Source: Phytophthora sp. 'mugwort' (Eukaryota; Oomycota; Peronosporomycetes; Peronosporales; Peronosporaceae). Taken from it: 64,000 bases of DNA. The notes beneath the pieces are model-generated. The model saw only the letters and a list, made by a program, of their open reading frames with translations. It was not told the origin of the DNA and searched no databases. The first letter of the stretch is position 1; every line of letters starts with the position of its first letter. Positions 1 to 11,352 of this stretch are shown in pieces. Location: positions 4,030,001 through 4,094,000 of the forward strand of contig JAUCEF010000016.1 in NCBI GenBank assembly GCA_033558025.1, given 5' to 3'. The position numbers were made by a program, and so were the translations under genes.

Positions 1-66
1 CAATATGAAGGCCAAGTTCCAGTCATGGTGACTCCCCAAGGTCCAGTGGAATATCGACGAGCATAA
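1..66 (+). CDS. C-terminal end of an upstream gene (partial)
   Basis: Frame 1 is open from the window edge to a TAA at 64-66 and reads as 21 plausible residues ending PVEYRRA. The other two forward frames stop early. The segment faces the minus-strand HEAT gene, so the two genes would converge with about 240 bp between stop codons. The product cannot be recognised from so short a tail. Confidence 0.35.
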   Translation, partial: QYEGQVPVMVTPQGPVEYRRA

Positions 67-308
67 TGTTTCCACCCCCTTCCAGTCGAGAGCCCGAGAG
101 CAACAAGTCTTGAGCATAACAGGACGTTGAAAACAGTTTAAAACAAAGCGACAATCGTTGGAGTTGGAGTTGTATTTGTGACTTTACGTCAATCGCATTC
201 CTAGCTTTCTTCCTCCCTTACAACCGAAAATCGACGTGTTTGCAATATTTACTCTTCGGATCCTGAATTTCAACTGTCAGGGCGCAGACTGCAGAAAGTG
301 ATGGACAA

Positions 309-2435
309 TTACTTGATCATGTAGGGCTGCACTGGCACGACGGGGCCCAGTGACTCTTTCCACGCTGGATTCGCCTCCAGGCGACCGAGAAAAATGCTAG
401 GTCCGATCTGCTTGCTGATCTGAGCGACGCAGTCACGAGCTGCAAACTTCGCTAGTCGGTTCGTGCCCTGCAACGTGAAGACCAACGGGTCGAAGAACAG
501 CTCGAGATAGCGCTTGAAGACCTTCTTACCCAGCGCCTCGCACATGAGTGGAAGCTGCTTCCAAATCGTCTCTTGTAGCACGGCCGTCTGTGGGAAATGG
601 CGAAGAATCGCAATATCTGCAACTTGGGGAAGGTACTTCACAGCGAGGTCAGGGGCCACGCTGCAGAGCTCACGCACCATGTAGATAGCACCGTCAGTGT
701 ACTCCCACGGCTCCTTCTCGCGATGTTCATGGCGCTCGAACAGCTTGGGCTCCAGTGAACAGCAAGAGAAGGCCTGCTTACTCAGATGCTTCTTCTCCGA
801 GCGCATCAGTTCGTCATATTCTTGCTGTGTCATTGCTGGTTGTTTTTTTGCAAGCGGTAAGTACTCTTCCGTGATTTTAATCACACGGTCCAGTGCTTCT
901 TGCTCATAGGCACGAATCACATTCCCCAAAGCAATGGCAGCATCTTCACGCACGGACCAAATATCGTCTGACAAATGGTCGATCCACAAGTGATAGAGTT
1001 CATCCAAGAACGGACGACATTCTTCAGGGAAGCCAAGAACCAGCTGAGCCGACGCCAGACACGCCGCATCACGTACCAGATTTGACACGTCGTAGAAGCA
1101 AAGGAGCAGCGCCTGCATGAGACGACCGACATGTGGACGAATAGCAGTCGGGTCGACCTTCATACCGAGTTCTGCGATACATTGACAAGCTGATTCACGG
1201 ACACAATGGCTCGTCATCTCGACGTAGTAGTCGACGATCTCATTGGAATATCTGGCTACCAATTCACGACCTTGATCCCCCATGATCATTCTCCAAGACT
1301 CTTGCGAGTATTTCTGCACGCGTTCAGCAATGTAATAACGATTGAGACACAATCTCGGCAGTAGAATGGGTAAATACACTGCACGTCCCTGTTCCTGTAG
1401 CTTCATCAAAAATGAACGTGCTGAAATCGAGGCAGCGTAGCGCACTTGACACCAATTGTCTTCCATGCCGCGTTTAATACACTTGTTCAGGATATCGCTG
1501 ACACTGGCGACATGCGCTTCCAAGAACCCCTGAGGTGCAATATCCGAGAGGACGGTAATTGTATCCAATCCCACGACTCGCACATGACGGTTAATGTGGA
1601 AGCAGCTTTTGGTAGCCACGAGCTCGAGAAGTTGCGGGGTTAAGTAGACAAACGTCGTCTCTCCGTCCTCTGTTTTCTCTTTCAAAAAGTCCACGCCGCT
1701 GCCTTTGATAATGTATTTCAAGGCACAAAGAGAGGACTCCAATGCCTTCCATCCACTCACATCATCCAGTCTATAAGGTGTCGATGGGGTGCGTGGGGTT
1801 CCCTCGGGACTCTGAGGCGGGGTGAGCATCCCATTGTTGCTGATGTTGTCGTCCAGTTCCTCAAAGCCCGTCTCTTCAAAGTCGGGCGAGCGACTGAGAT
1901 TCGAAACGACCGAGTCGACGATCTGCGGGGTGAACTCTTGTGTGACCCAGTGCAGGTCCCATTTGGCTAAAACACCGAGTAATTTGGCTACAGCCATGCG
2001 AACTCGAGGCTCGTAGTACTCCATGTGTTGATGGATAGCTTGCTTGACTGTCTGCGTCACGAAAGTGTCGGATAATGGCGCGATGGTCTCCACATAGAGC
2101 GGGAGGTCTTGGGAGGGTAGACAGAAGTCCGTGTTGGCGTCCAGATCCTGCAGCTGCAAGTGGCGACTCAGTAGGTCGCGTACCACGACGAAGAAGACGG
2201 CGATGGGCTCCCAGCGCTCTTTGCCGTGCAGCAGAAGCGTCTGTAGCTCCTGTTGGAGCAGCTCACGTCGTGTTTCTTGATCAGAAGGTGGATTGAGGTG
2301 CGTGAAGGAGTCCGATAAAGTCTTACAGGGGGAGATGAGCTGCAGCACGGCCAGAGCGGAGTCGATTGCCGCCTGCGACACCTTGGGGCGGTTCTTGAGC
2401 GTACGCAGTGCGCTCTCGGCGCGGGAAAGCTCCAT
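309..2435 (-). CDS. HEAT/ARM-repeat protein, 708 aa
   Basis: A single open frame of 708 residues starts at an ATG at 2435-2433. The sequence is almost wholly alpha-helical. It contains recurrent HEAT-like units such as VRMAVAKLLGVLAKW, VRDAACLASAQLVLGF and VREDAAIALGNVIRAYE, spread from about residue 130 to 560. An acidic, Ser/Pro-rich loop (residues about 190-225) interrupts the solenoid. No catalytic motif or membrane segment is visible. HEAT solenoids usually act as protein-protein scaffolds; I cannot assign this one to a named family. The start lies 145 bp from the divergent TMEM50 gene, so the two probably share a promoter region. Intronless. Confidence 0.8.
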   Translation of the reverse strand: MELSRAESALRTLKNRPKVSQAAIDSALAVLQLISPCKTLSDSFTHLNPPSDQETRRELLQQELQTLLLHGKERWEPIAVFFVVVRDLLSRHLQLQDLDANTDFCLPSQDLPLYVETIAPLSDTFVTQTVKQAIHQHMEYYEPRVRMAVAKLLGVLAKWDLHWVTQEFTPQIVDSVVSNLSRSPDFEETGFEELDDNISNNGMLTPPQSPEGTPRTPSTPYRLDDVSGWKALESSLCALKYIIKGSGVDFLKEKTEDGETTFVYLTPQLLELVATKSCFHINRHVRVVGLDTITVLSDIAPQGFLEAHVASVSDILNKCIKRGMEDNWCQVRYAASISARSFLMKLQEQGRAVYLPILLPRLCLNRYYIAERVQKYSQESWRMIMGDQGRELVARYSNEIVDYYVEMTSHCVRESACQCIAELGMKVDPTAIRPHVGRLMQALLLCFYDVSNLVRDAACLASAQLVLGFPEECRPFLDELYHLWIDHLSDDIWSVREDAAIALGNVIRAYEQEALDRVIKITEEYLPLAKKQPAMTQQEYDELMRSEKKHLSKQAFSCCSLEPKLFERHEHREKEPWEYTDGAIYMVRELCSVAPDLAVKYLPQVADIAILRHFPQTAVLQETIWKQLPLMCEALGKKVFKRYLELFFDPLVFTLQGTNRLAKFAARDCVAQISKQIGPSIFLGRLEANPAWKESLGPVVPVQPYMIK

Positions 2436-2580
2436 CCTGATGTGAGCTCTACGCGAGTCTTTGGATAATGATTGAGTTATTGGATGCTAAAGGTTATGGA
2501 CTGCAAAAACTATGATATTTAATAACATTAAATTATAGGGGTTAAGTCGCTTGTCAGAAGTGATATTGACACCTTCAACG
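2436..2580. promoter_or_regulatory. Short divergent intergenic/promoter region
   Basis: Only 145 bp separate the start codons of the HEAT-repeat gene (minus) and the TMEM50 gene (plus). The stretch is AT-rich, especially 2510-2540. Both core promoters and both 5' UTRs must fit here or overlap the neighbouring transcription unit. This is inferred from position; no specific element was identified. Confidence 0.4.
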
Positions 2581-3191
2581 ATGGGTGTGGATCCGGGCAA
2601 GACCGGGAGCTATGCAGCAGGGCTGCTGTTGGGCGTGGGCTGGTGGGTGCTGGCGGATGGCGCGGCGTCGGCGGCATACCACAACTCGCAGATCCCCTTC
2701 GATTTCGTCAAGTATTTGCCGGGCATCGTCTCCACGCTCGCCTTCTTCATGTGCGCTGTCGAAATAGTACTTGAAAACAAAATAGTACTAGCTTGAATAC
2801 TAATTGGGCTGCTGTCGCTACTGGTAGGGTGAACACGGTAGATTGGGGCATGTTGTCGGAGGACGCACGCTTCGCCTATGGTTCCGAGGTGGCCATGAGA
2901 GCTCGGTACGACAATGATACTCCAAATGCATGGGATAATACAGTAGTAGTTTCGTGTACTAATTTCATATTGTATGAAATTAATGCTGACAGGTGCTTTG
3001 TGATGTTCTGCATGGCACTATCGGTGTCAGCTCTGGTCGGCTCCGTGTTGGTGTTTACACACACATACGTCAACAACAAGTTCAACGAGTCGGCGTGGCC
3101 GGGGGCTTCCATTGTGTTTCAAAACGGGTTTATCCTCATGGGTACATTCGTCATGAGAGTCGGGACAATCGCTTCAGCGTCGACCAATTGA
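2581..3191 (+). CDS. TMEM50/UPF0220 family membrane protein
   Basis: Predicted exons are 2581-2750, 2828-2905 and 2993-3191, giving about 148 residues with four hydrophobic segments. The first segment (GLLLGVGWWVLADG), then PGIVSTLAFFM, then CFVMFCMALSVSALVGSVLV and SIVFQNGFILMGTFVMRVG follow the order and spacing of TMEM50A/B. I chose the donor GTGCGC at 2751 because it joins FFM to VNTV in phase, as in the family pattern FFMINAV, and because a CTAAT branch-like site lies before the TAG acceptor at 2827. Reading through instead adds a poorly conserved stretch and then a stop. The family is small, four-pass and of poorly known function in the endomembrane system. The start at 2581 is the first ATG; an upstream in-frame TTG was ignored. 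Confidence 0.75.
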
Positions 3192-3307
3192 GCAATATCA
3201 AGGAACGGGTGTAATGGAGTGGAGACAATGGAAAAAAAATTGTGTTATTGATGTTAGATCGCGTTATTGGTGTATCGTTTATTGTGTACGACGTCAGTTA
3301 CAGCCAT

Positions 3308-6300
3308 TTATTGCAGGTGGGTGCTTTTTTTCCAGTCTGATACTGGTGTTGGGACTTTTGACAGCGAAGCCAACCGAGCGGGTGACGAAGACGCTTCTTT
3401 ATGCATTTTCCGTGGTCGGACCGGTGCGTATACGCCCTCTACAGTAAACAATGCGGCAGCATTCACTTCGTTAACTTGTCGGTTTATCGAAGTGGGGAAC
3501 GCGATTGGTGAAATGATCTTGGGCGTATTGGCACTTAACCACTTTTGAGGTGAGAGTGGTGCATTCTTTTTGTGTGTCTTCTTTCCATCTTGATTCTTTC
3601 TAGATGGAGCGAGTATGCCGTTACCTCTCTGGCTGATTGGGCGTGTAATATTTTGGATACCGAAGCGCTTACGAGCGAGAAGCAAACGCAAGTCATGATT
3701 GGATTTTGATGGTGTTACTTCACGGCGCCCCACAGCAGCAGATTGCATCTCTACCACATAGCGAATATCAAATAGGTTGCCTGCCAACTCAATGCACTCA
3801 ATCACTGCATTCAGTTGACAAGCCTCGAGCAGCACCGGCATAACATCACTCATCAGGTGGTTATTACGCAGGATAAGCGTTTTCAATGATCGATTGGAAG
3901 TGCTTAAACATCGAAATAATGCTTTGCCACCAGCGCTGCCGATGGAGTTTTCAGCCAAATTCAAGCAATTAAGCGTGTTATTGTACGCGAGTCCTTCGTT
4001 CGCAATTGCGATCGCAGCACTATCACACAGGAAATTTCCATGAAGATCCAGCTTCTGCAACACAGTATTAATCGCTAGCGCTCTTCCTAGTAACGCACCG
4101 TTGGCATCGGAAAAGCGCATGTGAGCTAGAACCAGCGTGTGAAGACGACCATATCTCGCGAAAAAGTAGTCGGCTACTATTCCAGCCATGATCGCACCTT
4201 CTTGGGGTCTTTGTAGCAGCTCGTTGCGTTCCAGATACAGCTCCTCAAGTAGAAAATTTGACGTACGCAGAGCTTTCGAGAGAAGTTGCATAGGACCAAG
4301 TTGACGCCTTTGATGTGGTGAAGGAGACGATGGCGGGGATGGCAACGACAATTGCCGCCGTCCGAACGGAAACGATAATACTGTATCGTCCCCACCCACG
4401 TCCAAATGATCATTTGTATCTTGGTTAGCGGGGTTTGTCTCCGCTATGGTGCTGATGCTGCCCAAGGCTAATACTTTGAGGGTTTTCCTTGTTTGTAGAG
4501 CTTGGAGGATCGTACGTATCCGATCCCCTTTGAAGTCGCCACTCGCACAGATCAAAGACTTCAAGACTGGACTATACTGGATCGCAGATATCACGTGCTG
4601 TAGAGAGAAGCTTTCGTCCGTGGATAAGGAATCGAGTCGTGACGAGACACGAGCACCATACAAAACCAAGACTGGATGATCGAACAGTGAGCGTTTCTCG
4701 TCCAGGTTGTCGATCGAATGGAGCACTGCCATCGTCTCAGTTCCTGTCTTATGATTTCCTTCGCATCTTCCGATCAACACGACAATTGGACTGGCGCATG
4801 GTGGTGCTGGGACTCTGGCTCGCAACAACCGCAGAAATCGACGCTTCAGTTGTCCGCGATATACCGCTTGAATCTTACGAGCTGCGTGGTCGAAGTTTAT
4901 CTCAATGGAGGATTGCGGTCTTTGCGCAGAGAATAATCTCTCGACAATATAATTATTTTGACTCTGGACATTTAATGCTTGACTAGCAGTGTACCGATGC
5001 CACAAACGTTGTATCTTCATAGCACTAGCATTTTCAACAATAATTCGGCGCTGTTCGTTAGCTTCAGCTCGGAACGTATTCAGGAATACTGAATGTTTTC
5101 GCGTGTTGGCAGTTTTCCAACGACGATAAAGACGCTGAAACATCCTCGCAAGTCGTTCCTTTGCACGAGTAAGTTCCTGTTGAGCACGAAATAGTAGTTC
5201 GTCCACTGCTGGAGCGGATGTGGCTTGTGGATGGCAGTATCGACGAAAGAAGCGCTGAATTCGAATTGCTGCAGTGTCTTGACTTTGCAGTTGTTGTCTC
5301 CGTGTATCTCGAAAATGGCGGAATAATTTTCGAGTTTTGCTGCCTCGGAAACATCTCTAGATGCCACAATAAAACCAAACAAAGATGATGACCTGCAAGT
5401 GGAAACCCAAGCACAATTCACCCACCTGAATCCGCAGGACAGCACAATCTTCGCGAAAGAAGCGATGCTCGTACTCATTGGGCAGTAAAGCTGCCAGTTG
5501 ACTACGAACTTGGCGATTGTAGCGATATTTTCGTGTCTGGTGCTTGCTTTTCTGCGAGTATAGGCCTGTTCTCAGTACGACTTTTCCTAACACATTTGAC
5601 ATTTGACGTTCTATCCGACGGTACTTACAAGATTATTGAGAGTTTTTTCTCGCTGTTTTTCGATCTTCCACCGCTTCCGCGCGTGGTGAAGATATCGATG
5701 TGCACGACGCTGAATACATCGAGCTGCCATCTCCTGTACTGCAAATAATGAAGCGTATTTGGTTTGGAGCAAACAAAGAACACGCCGTCGACAAGCTTGA
5801 TGATACGGATTGTCACGATATCGTTGCTCGGCTATTTGCTTCGCCTCCCGACGGCGCGTTCGAGCTATCTTACGACCCCATATCCCGCGCAGTACTCGGG
5901 CAATTTGAACCTGACTGGCATCCTCCAACTCCAGTCGATATCTGGATTTAAAGTCAAATAAGTGAACTAGCTAGCATTAGTTAAGTAAAACTGCAAACGA
6001 GTCACTTACTGCCACTTTACAGGAAACCATTCCACCAGACTTGCACGGGCTTCAGTATGAAGAGGATCAAGCTCAATGACCGCCTCCATAGACCGAATAG
6101 CTCTCTCCATTTGGTTGCACTGGTAATAATTGCGTGCAAGTACTAGATACAAAGCAATGCGCTTGTATCGCTGCTCTTCTGTCATCCCTCTCCATAGATT
6201 AACTGACTTGTGAGAATTGTCATTTTCCGGTGGAAATGTTTCTAAAAGCTCGAGCGAACGAGATAACGCGTCCGATGCGAGAATACTCTCACCCTGCGCT

Positions 6301-7594
6301 CGGAAAGCCTCTGCGAATGCGGTATACGTCTCACTACGGCTCTTCCAAGACTTCCACTTGACTCCAGCGGGAGGAATAACCTCTGTATTTTTCGTTGCTA
6401 GCTTGTACAGTTCTTGGAACAAAAGATCGACGCTGGCATGGACAAGTTTTGACTTTAAAAGTGCTGGAGGTTGATCTGGAGAATCTGAATTGGAGAGTGT
6501 CGAGAGATCTTGTAGCATTTCATTTAACCGAGTATGTAAGTACATCACGTTGAGATATTGTGGTCCCTGAAGACAGGAAACGCTTTGTTCAGGTCCAGTT
6601 ATACAGTAAGAAGACAGATATGCACAGACAGTACCTCGGTGATGGTTACATCTAGAAGTAGTTCTTGTGTATACGTTATACACTTTGTCAATACCGCTAG
6701 TTTTAGTGAGGGATCGGCATTGGACAAAAAGAGCTGATAGCGTTGGAGAAGAACGAAGCGAAATTTAACGTCTCGAAGTTGCTCAAAATTCGGGAAAGTC
6801 TGGAGAATTGAGGCGCAGATGGTCAACGCATCCGTGTAACTACCCAAGAGTTCAAGCACTTTGGCGTACGTCAGGAGCGCGACTGGACTGCATGCGACCT
6901 CGACATGAGTGAGAGCTTGCTCGTAGGCGGCACGACAAGCCCAGAGAATTTCCCATTCGCCACCTTCCTCCCACATGTGAAAGTAGCTTTCAGCAAGTCG
7001 TCGCCAGCTCAGACTGGAAGTGGCTCCAAGGCTGATCGCCTTGCTCAGATGCTCACTAGCTCGAATATATTCCCGCTTGGTGAAGAGCAGCAAGCCGAAA
7101 CGCTCCTGTCGCCACTTACGGTTCGGGTCCTTTGCCAGAATCTCTTCGTGGCGCTTGAAAACAACCTGCTGGAAAATTTGTAGCCATTTTGCTTTAATCT
7201 GCGGAGAAATCAGCCGAGAAATTGCTTTCTGACGGCTTGAAAGCGCCAATGCTGATGAAAAAACCTCGGATGAAGTGGAAGACGCCTTGGTAGATGATAA
7301 CACAAACAACGATTTGGGTGGGAAAGTCGATGGTTGTGGCTTTACCTGCCGTGGCGATTCATCCGAATTGCCACCAAACGTGGGTCGGAACGGCGACTTT
7401 GGTTCATTCCAGTCTTCCGTCTCTGTTTCAATGTCCAAGTTGAGAGCAAAATCACCAGCTCGTGGCACTCGTGGCTTCCGAATGGGTAAACCTTGGGCAA
7501 CCTCTCGCTTGATTCGGTTCCGACGCACGATCCGAGCGCGTCGGATACGCCGTCGCTGTTCATCTTTTGGATCCAGCAACTTTTGCAGGAACAT
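3308..7594 (-). CDS. Large TPR-IQ-LRR protein, about 1334 aa, five exons
   Basis: Five minus-strand segments join in phase through GT-AG introns of 68-77 nt: 7594-6635, 6566-6010, 5941-5629, 5551-5426 and 5356-3308. The internal segments lack a true ATG; apparent starts are GTG or TTG. The donor GTAAGTG at 6009 and acceptor at 5942 join what otherwise look like separate genes. Order of parts: a basic N terminus (residues about 10-35), TPR-like helices (about 160-500), and at least six IQ-like motifs (about 510-820, including VLRIQRCFRGSKTRK formed across a splice junction, AAIRIQRFFRRY and ARKIQAVYRGQLKRR). LRRs of the ribonuclease-inhibitor type follow (about 1060-1190, with LDLHGNFLCD, LNLAENSIG and LILRNNHL). 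IQ motifs bind calmodulin or EF-hand light chains, so a calcium-linked scaffold, perhaps flagellar or cytoskeletal, is inferred. Confidence 0.75.
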
Positions 7595-7920
7595 GATGAG
7601 TGGAAAGCAGGGGGACGAGGATTAATCCATTGATTGCTCCGACAGACGACGGATAAGTTTAGCCGAAGAAGTTGCGAGGCCGCAGTTACGCGACGCCGGA
7701 GGTATAGAGCCTACAAGTTAGAACGAGAAACCGTTCGCTATAACGGCCGCTCAGACAGGCACAACTGCTGCCAGGGGCCCCTTGAACGCCGCCGCCGCTC
7801 TCGAGGATCTCTTGAGGCGACGGCCGGTCTCTCTATCTTCTTGAGACGTGATCCGACATACGACAGCTCGCTCGTTCAAGAGAAAAAGAGAGAGTTCTTC
7901 TTCGGCCACGCATTAGCAGC

Positions 7921-8965
7921 ATGATGGACAGCAGTAACAGTACATCGGATCGCAGCGAGCGCCCCGTTAGCACAGGCTCGTCGCCCTTTCTGGTCGGTTC
8001 AGTCGCGTCCCCCACCGCAATGATAGCCCCACCGAACCGGAGTCTCGCTTCTCGCCCACACCGATCTAGAAGAGGATTCGCTTCGGCCAAATCGCGTTTG
8101 TCCTTAAAGATCGACGCCGACTGCACCACCAACGGAGACGGCGTTCCCACAACTGGGCAGTCGACACCAGCATCAACGTCAAGCAGTTGCAGCAGCAGCG
8201 ACGTCGTACCGTGGTGGGAAGTTGAGTACCGATGTCCTCCTCCGGGCCACCTTGGAGCACACGTGGTGCCCGTCTCAGCCGACGAGCAGGCTGAGCAGCG
8301 CACTGGCCCAGCCGCAAACATAATGAAAAGCGCTACAACCAGCTCGCCCCCCTCCGTGTCCATCGATCTCACGACCCCTACTACAGAAGCCAATACTTTC
8401 ATTCCACAGACCATTCGACCAGGCCTCGTGGTGTACGAAACCCCCGAGCGAGCTCGACGAGGCCCTCGCCACAAACTTTCATCGATTCAGGCCTCTATTC
8501 CTTGCTGTACGACATTGCACACTCACGACTTGACCTGACCAAGTAACCAAATGGACAACTAACCGACGTGACTTGTTGTTATGTGAAATTCAGTGTTGGT
8601 GGACAGCAGTCCAAGCCAGAAGCGCAAAATGCGGCCGCACGACCCGACAGACTGTGAGGCCGACCTTTTCTCCGCACCCGTGACCAAGGAGCTTAAGCGG
8701 TTCCACGAGTCCAGGTACTTTTGCCTGTTTTCTTAGTGCTTGGTGTCACGTTAGAGTTGTCATTTACAGTCTGGCTGTGTCATGTTGAACCAGCAGTAGC
8801 AAGGAGAAGTCGGCGCTGCCCAGTCGAGTGGTGACGCCGTCCACTTTAGTGCAATCTCTGACGCAGATCGGCATTAGTCAGACCCTTCGACCCAATCCAC
8901 TCAGAGCTACAGCAGACGCAACAGTCTCCGAGACAACTGAGAATCCCCAGGACGAAGCCCCTTAA
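7921..8965 (+). CDS. Ser/Thr-rich protein of unknown function, three exons
   Basis: Exons 7921-8506, 8594-8714 and about 8794-8965 join in phase and give about 290 residues. The donor GTACGA at 8507 and acceptor TTCAG at 8593 (CTAAC branch-like site at 8560) continue the frame as LLVDSSPSQKRKMRPHD. This avoids the stop reached by read-through at 8538. The protein is low-complexity and rich in Ser, Thr and Pro, with a possible nuclear signal at KRKMR. A short ordered-looking patch, VVPWWEVEYRCPP, lies near residue 95. The last intron ends in a CAG-CAG-TAG tandem acceptor, and all three choices stay in frame. I do not recognise a family. The next gene is HOP, in the same direction. Confidence 0.65.
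8791..8799 (+). promoter_or_regulatory. Triple tandem 3' splice site (CAGCAGTAG)
   Basis: Three AG dinucleotides lie 3 nt apart at the start of the last exon of the 7921-8965 gene. The exon before ends in phase with two bases (AG), so use of each acceptor gives a product differing by one serine. Tandem NAGNAG acceptors are known to produce such micro-variants; use here is inferred. Confidence 0.5.
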
Positions 8966-9162
8966 ACCTGCAATGTATAAGATTTCCGATGAATGCCATG
9001 TTGAAGCGATTGAAGATGGCTACATTCCATATTCACTTTTTATGCTCAAATATTTCGCACTTAGGCTGTTCACCTCGACAATTCCAGAATTTCACCCTCT
9101 GACCAAAGGATCGAGTGGAACTCACCCCAGTTGTGGAAAAGCACCCAAGAGACCGAGAGATC

Positions 9163-10997
9163 ATGACACAGGTAGGTGGCAAGTCTCACTCATTTTTGCG
9201 TAGTGGCAAGCTCTAACCGCCATTGCCAATGGCAACTGCCAGACAGCTGCGGAATGGAAGGCCAAGGGTAATGCGGCGCTGAGCGCTGGCAACCCTAAGG
9301 AGGCCGTAGACTGCTACACGCAGGCCATCGCGCTGGACCCGAACGACCACGTGTTCTACTCGAACCGTTCGGCCGCGTATCTTTCGCTGGACGACGCGGG
9401 CCACGCGCTGGAAGACGCCGAGCTGTGCATCAAAACGAAGCCCGACTGGGCCAAGGCCTACAGCCGTAAAGGCGCAGCTCTCCACGCGCTAAAGCGCTAC
9501 GACGAGGCTGCGGCCGCCTACCAGGACGGCCTCAAGGTCGACGCTGGTAACACCGCGTGTCTCAGCGGCCTCGACGAGGTCAAGAAGGCGGCCACGCAGG
9601 CTGTGAACCCGCTGGCCAACGCCTTCGGGCCCGACATGTTCGGTAAGATTGCCACGAACCCTCGACTTGCTCCTTTGCTGGGCGACCCGGAGTTTGTCAA
9701 GAAGCTGCAGGATATCCAGCGCGATCCTGCCAAGATCAACGAGCATATCAAGGACACGCGTATCATGACGGTGTTGGGTGAACTCATGGGGCTTAATATT
9801 AACATGGGTGGGGCCGATGACGAGGAGATGCCAGCGGCCTCGTCGATGGCAGCACCGTCTCCGGCACCGACACCTGCCCCAGAGCCTACCCCCATGGAGG
9901 AGGATCTGACCGAGGAGGAAAAAGCCGAGCGCGCCAGCAAGAAGGCGGCTGACGAGGCCAAGCAACGTGGCAACGCTCTGTACAAGCAGAAGAAGTTTTC
10001 AGAGGCCATTGAATGTTACAATGAGGCCATTGAGAAGGACTCAACCAACATGTCGTACTACAGCAACCTGGCTGCTGTGAAGCTCGAGATGGGCCAGCAT
10101 GACGCGTGCATCGAGGACTGCAAGTATGTTGACGTTATATGTTGCAAGTGTGAGATGGTTTGATGTTGACGGAAGCTGTTGTCTGGTTTTGTGACTTTTT
10201 GCAGGAAAGCTATTGAGGTCGGACGCGCCAACCGCGCTGACTACGCGATGATTGCCAAGGCCTACGTGCGTATCGGCAACGCCCACCTGAAGAAGGGCGA
10301 GACGGAAGAGAACTTGGCGGCCGCCATTGACTCGTTTGAAGGCGCTCAAATGGAGAACCGCACCAAGGATGTGGAGCGCAAGATCAAGACGCTGCAAGTG
10401 AAGCTGCGCAAGGCAAAGGAGCTGGCATACATCGATCCGGAGAGGGCCCTAGCCGCTAAGAACGAGGGCAACGAATTCTTCAAGAACGGCGAATTCCCCC
10501 AAGCCGTTGAGCGCTATACGGAGGCCATCAAGCGTGACCCGTCGTGTGCCGTATACTACGCCAATCGTGCGGCTGCGTATACGAAGCTGACGTCGTTCAA
10601 CGAGGCCAAGAAGGACTGTGAAAAGGCTATTGAGCTTGACCCCAAGTACGTGAAGGCGTACTCGCGCATGGGCGCCATCCAATGCTTCATGAAGGAGTTC
10701 CACAAGGCTCGCGAGAGTTACGAGAAGGGTCTGGCGTTAGACCCGAACCACCAGGAGTGCATCGACGGTCTGCGGAACGTCATGTACAAGATCCAGAGCG
10801 GTGATACCGATGAGGAGCGCGCGCGTCACGGCATGGCGGACCCCGAGATTCAAGCCATTCTGCGTGATCCGGTGATGCAAAATGTGCTGAATGATTTCCA
10901 GACGGACCCGACGGGTGCGCAGCGTCACCTACAGAACCCGGGTATCATGGCCAAGATCGAGAAGTTGATTGCTGCCGGTGTACTGCAGACAAAGTAA
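9163..10997 (+). CDS. HOP/Sti1 Hsp70-Hsp90 organising co-chaperone, 560 aa
   Basis: Exons 9163-9171, 9243-10123 and 10205-10997 give 560 residues, close to yeast Sti1 and animal HOP. Exon 1 carries only three codons (ATG ACA CAG). The first intron has a CTAAC branch site at about 9213-9217 and a CAG acceptor at 9242. The layout is TPR1 (AAEWKAKGNAALSAGN onward), a DP1 region (PDMFGKIATNPRLAPLLGDP), a Pro/Ala-rich acidic linker (PTPAPEPTPMEEDLTEEE), TPR2A, TPR2B (KNEGNEFFKNGEFPQAVERY) and a C-terminal DP2 (ADPEIQAILRDPVMQNVLNDF). HOP bridges Hsp70 and Hsp90 through their C-terminal EEVD tails. Codon use is GC-rich compared with neighbours, as expected for a highly expressed gene. Confidence 0.93.
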
Positions 10998-11175
10998 GCG
11001 TAGTTGAAGTTGCTGTCATTCACTCTTCAGTCGATAGCTGAACTATGAGGATTTGATTCTGGGAAGCTGGCGAAGTAGACGCAAGCGCAGCGTTAGTTTT
11101 CTTTCAAACGGATTGTCATTCAGTACATGGATACACCACTTTGGCTTGTTAACCGTAACTGTTTGTTATGGCATT

Positions 11176-11222
11176 AGAGACCTTTCGAAGCTCTTTCGTT
11201 TAGCGTTTATGGGAACGGGCAC
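11176..11222 (+). repeat. Left terminal inverted repeat of Harbinger element
   Basis: The repeat begins AGAGACCTTTCGAAGC and includes a conserved TTAGCGTTTATGGGA block. Its partner is on the opposite strand at about 14038-14084. ATT precedes it directly. Confidence 0.75.
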
Positions 11223-11352
11223 GACCCGTAATCGGTAAACCAGAAAACGACGGAAATTGCTTTCGGAGCATTTTGACTTATCGTTTCGTGGATCCGTCGA
11301 TCACCACCACAGATCAAAGAGACGCGCAGCCTTTTCCATCAAGCCAAACTCA

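Noticed and set aside
7833..8474. 213-codon minus-strand frame over the Ser-rich gene
   Set aside because: The plus-strand reading continues in phase through two introns, whereas the minus-strand frame has no splice partners or motif.
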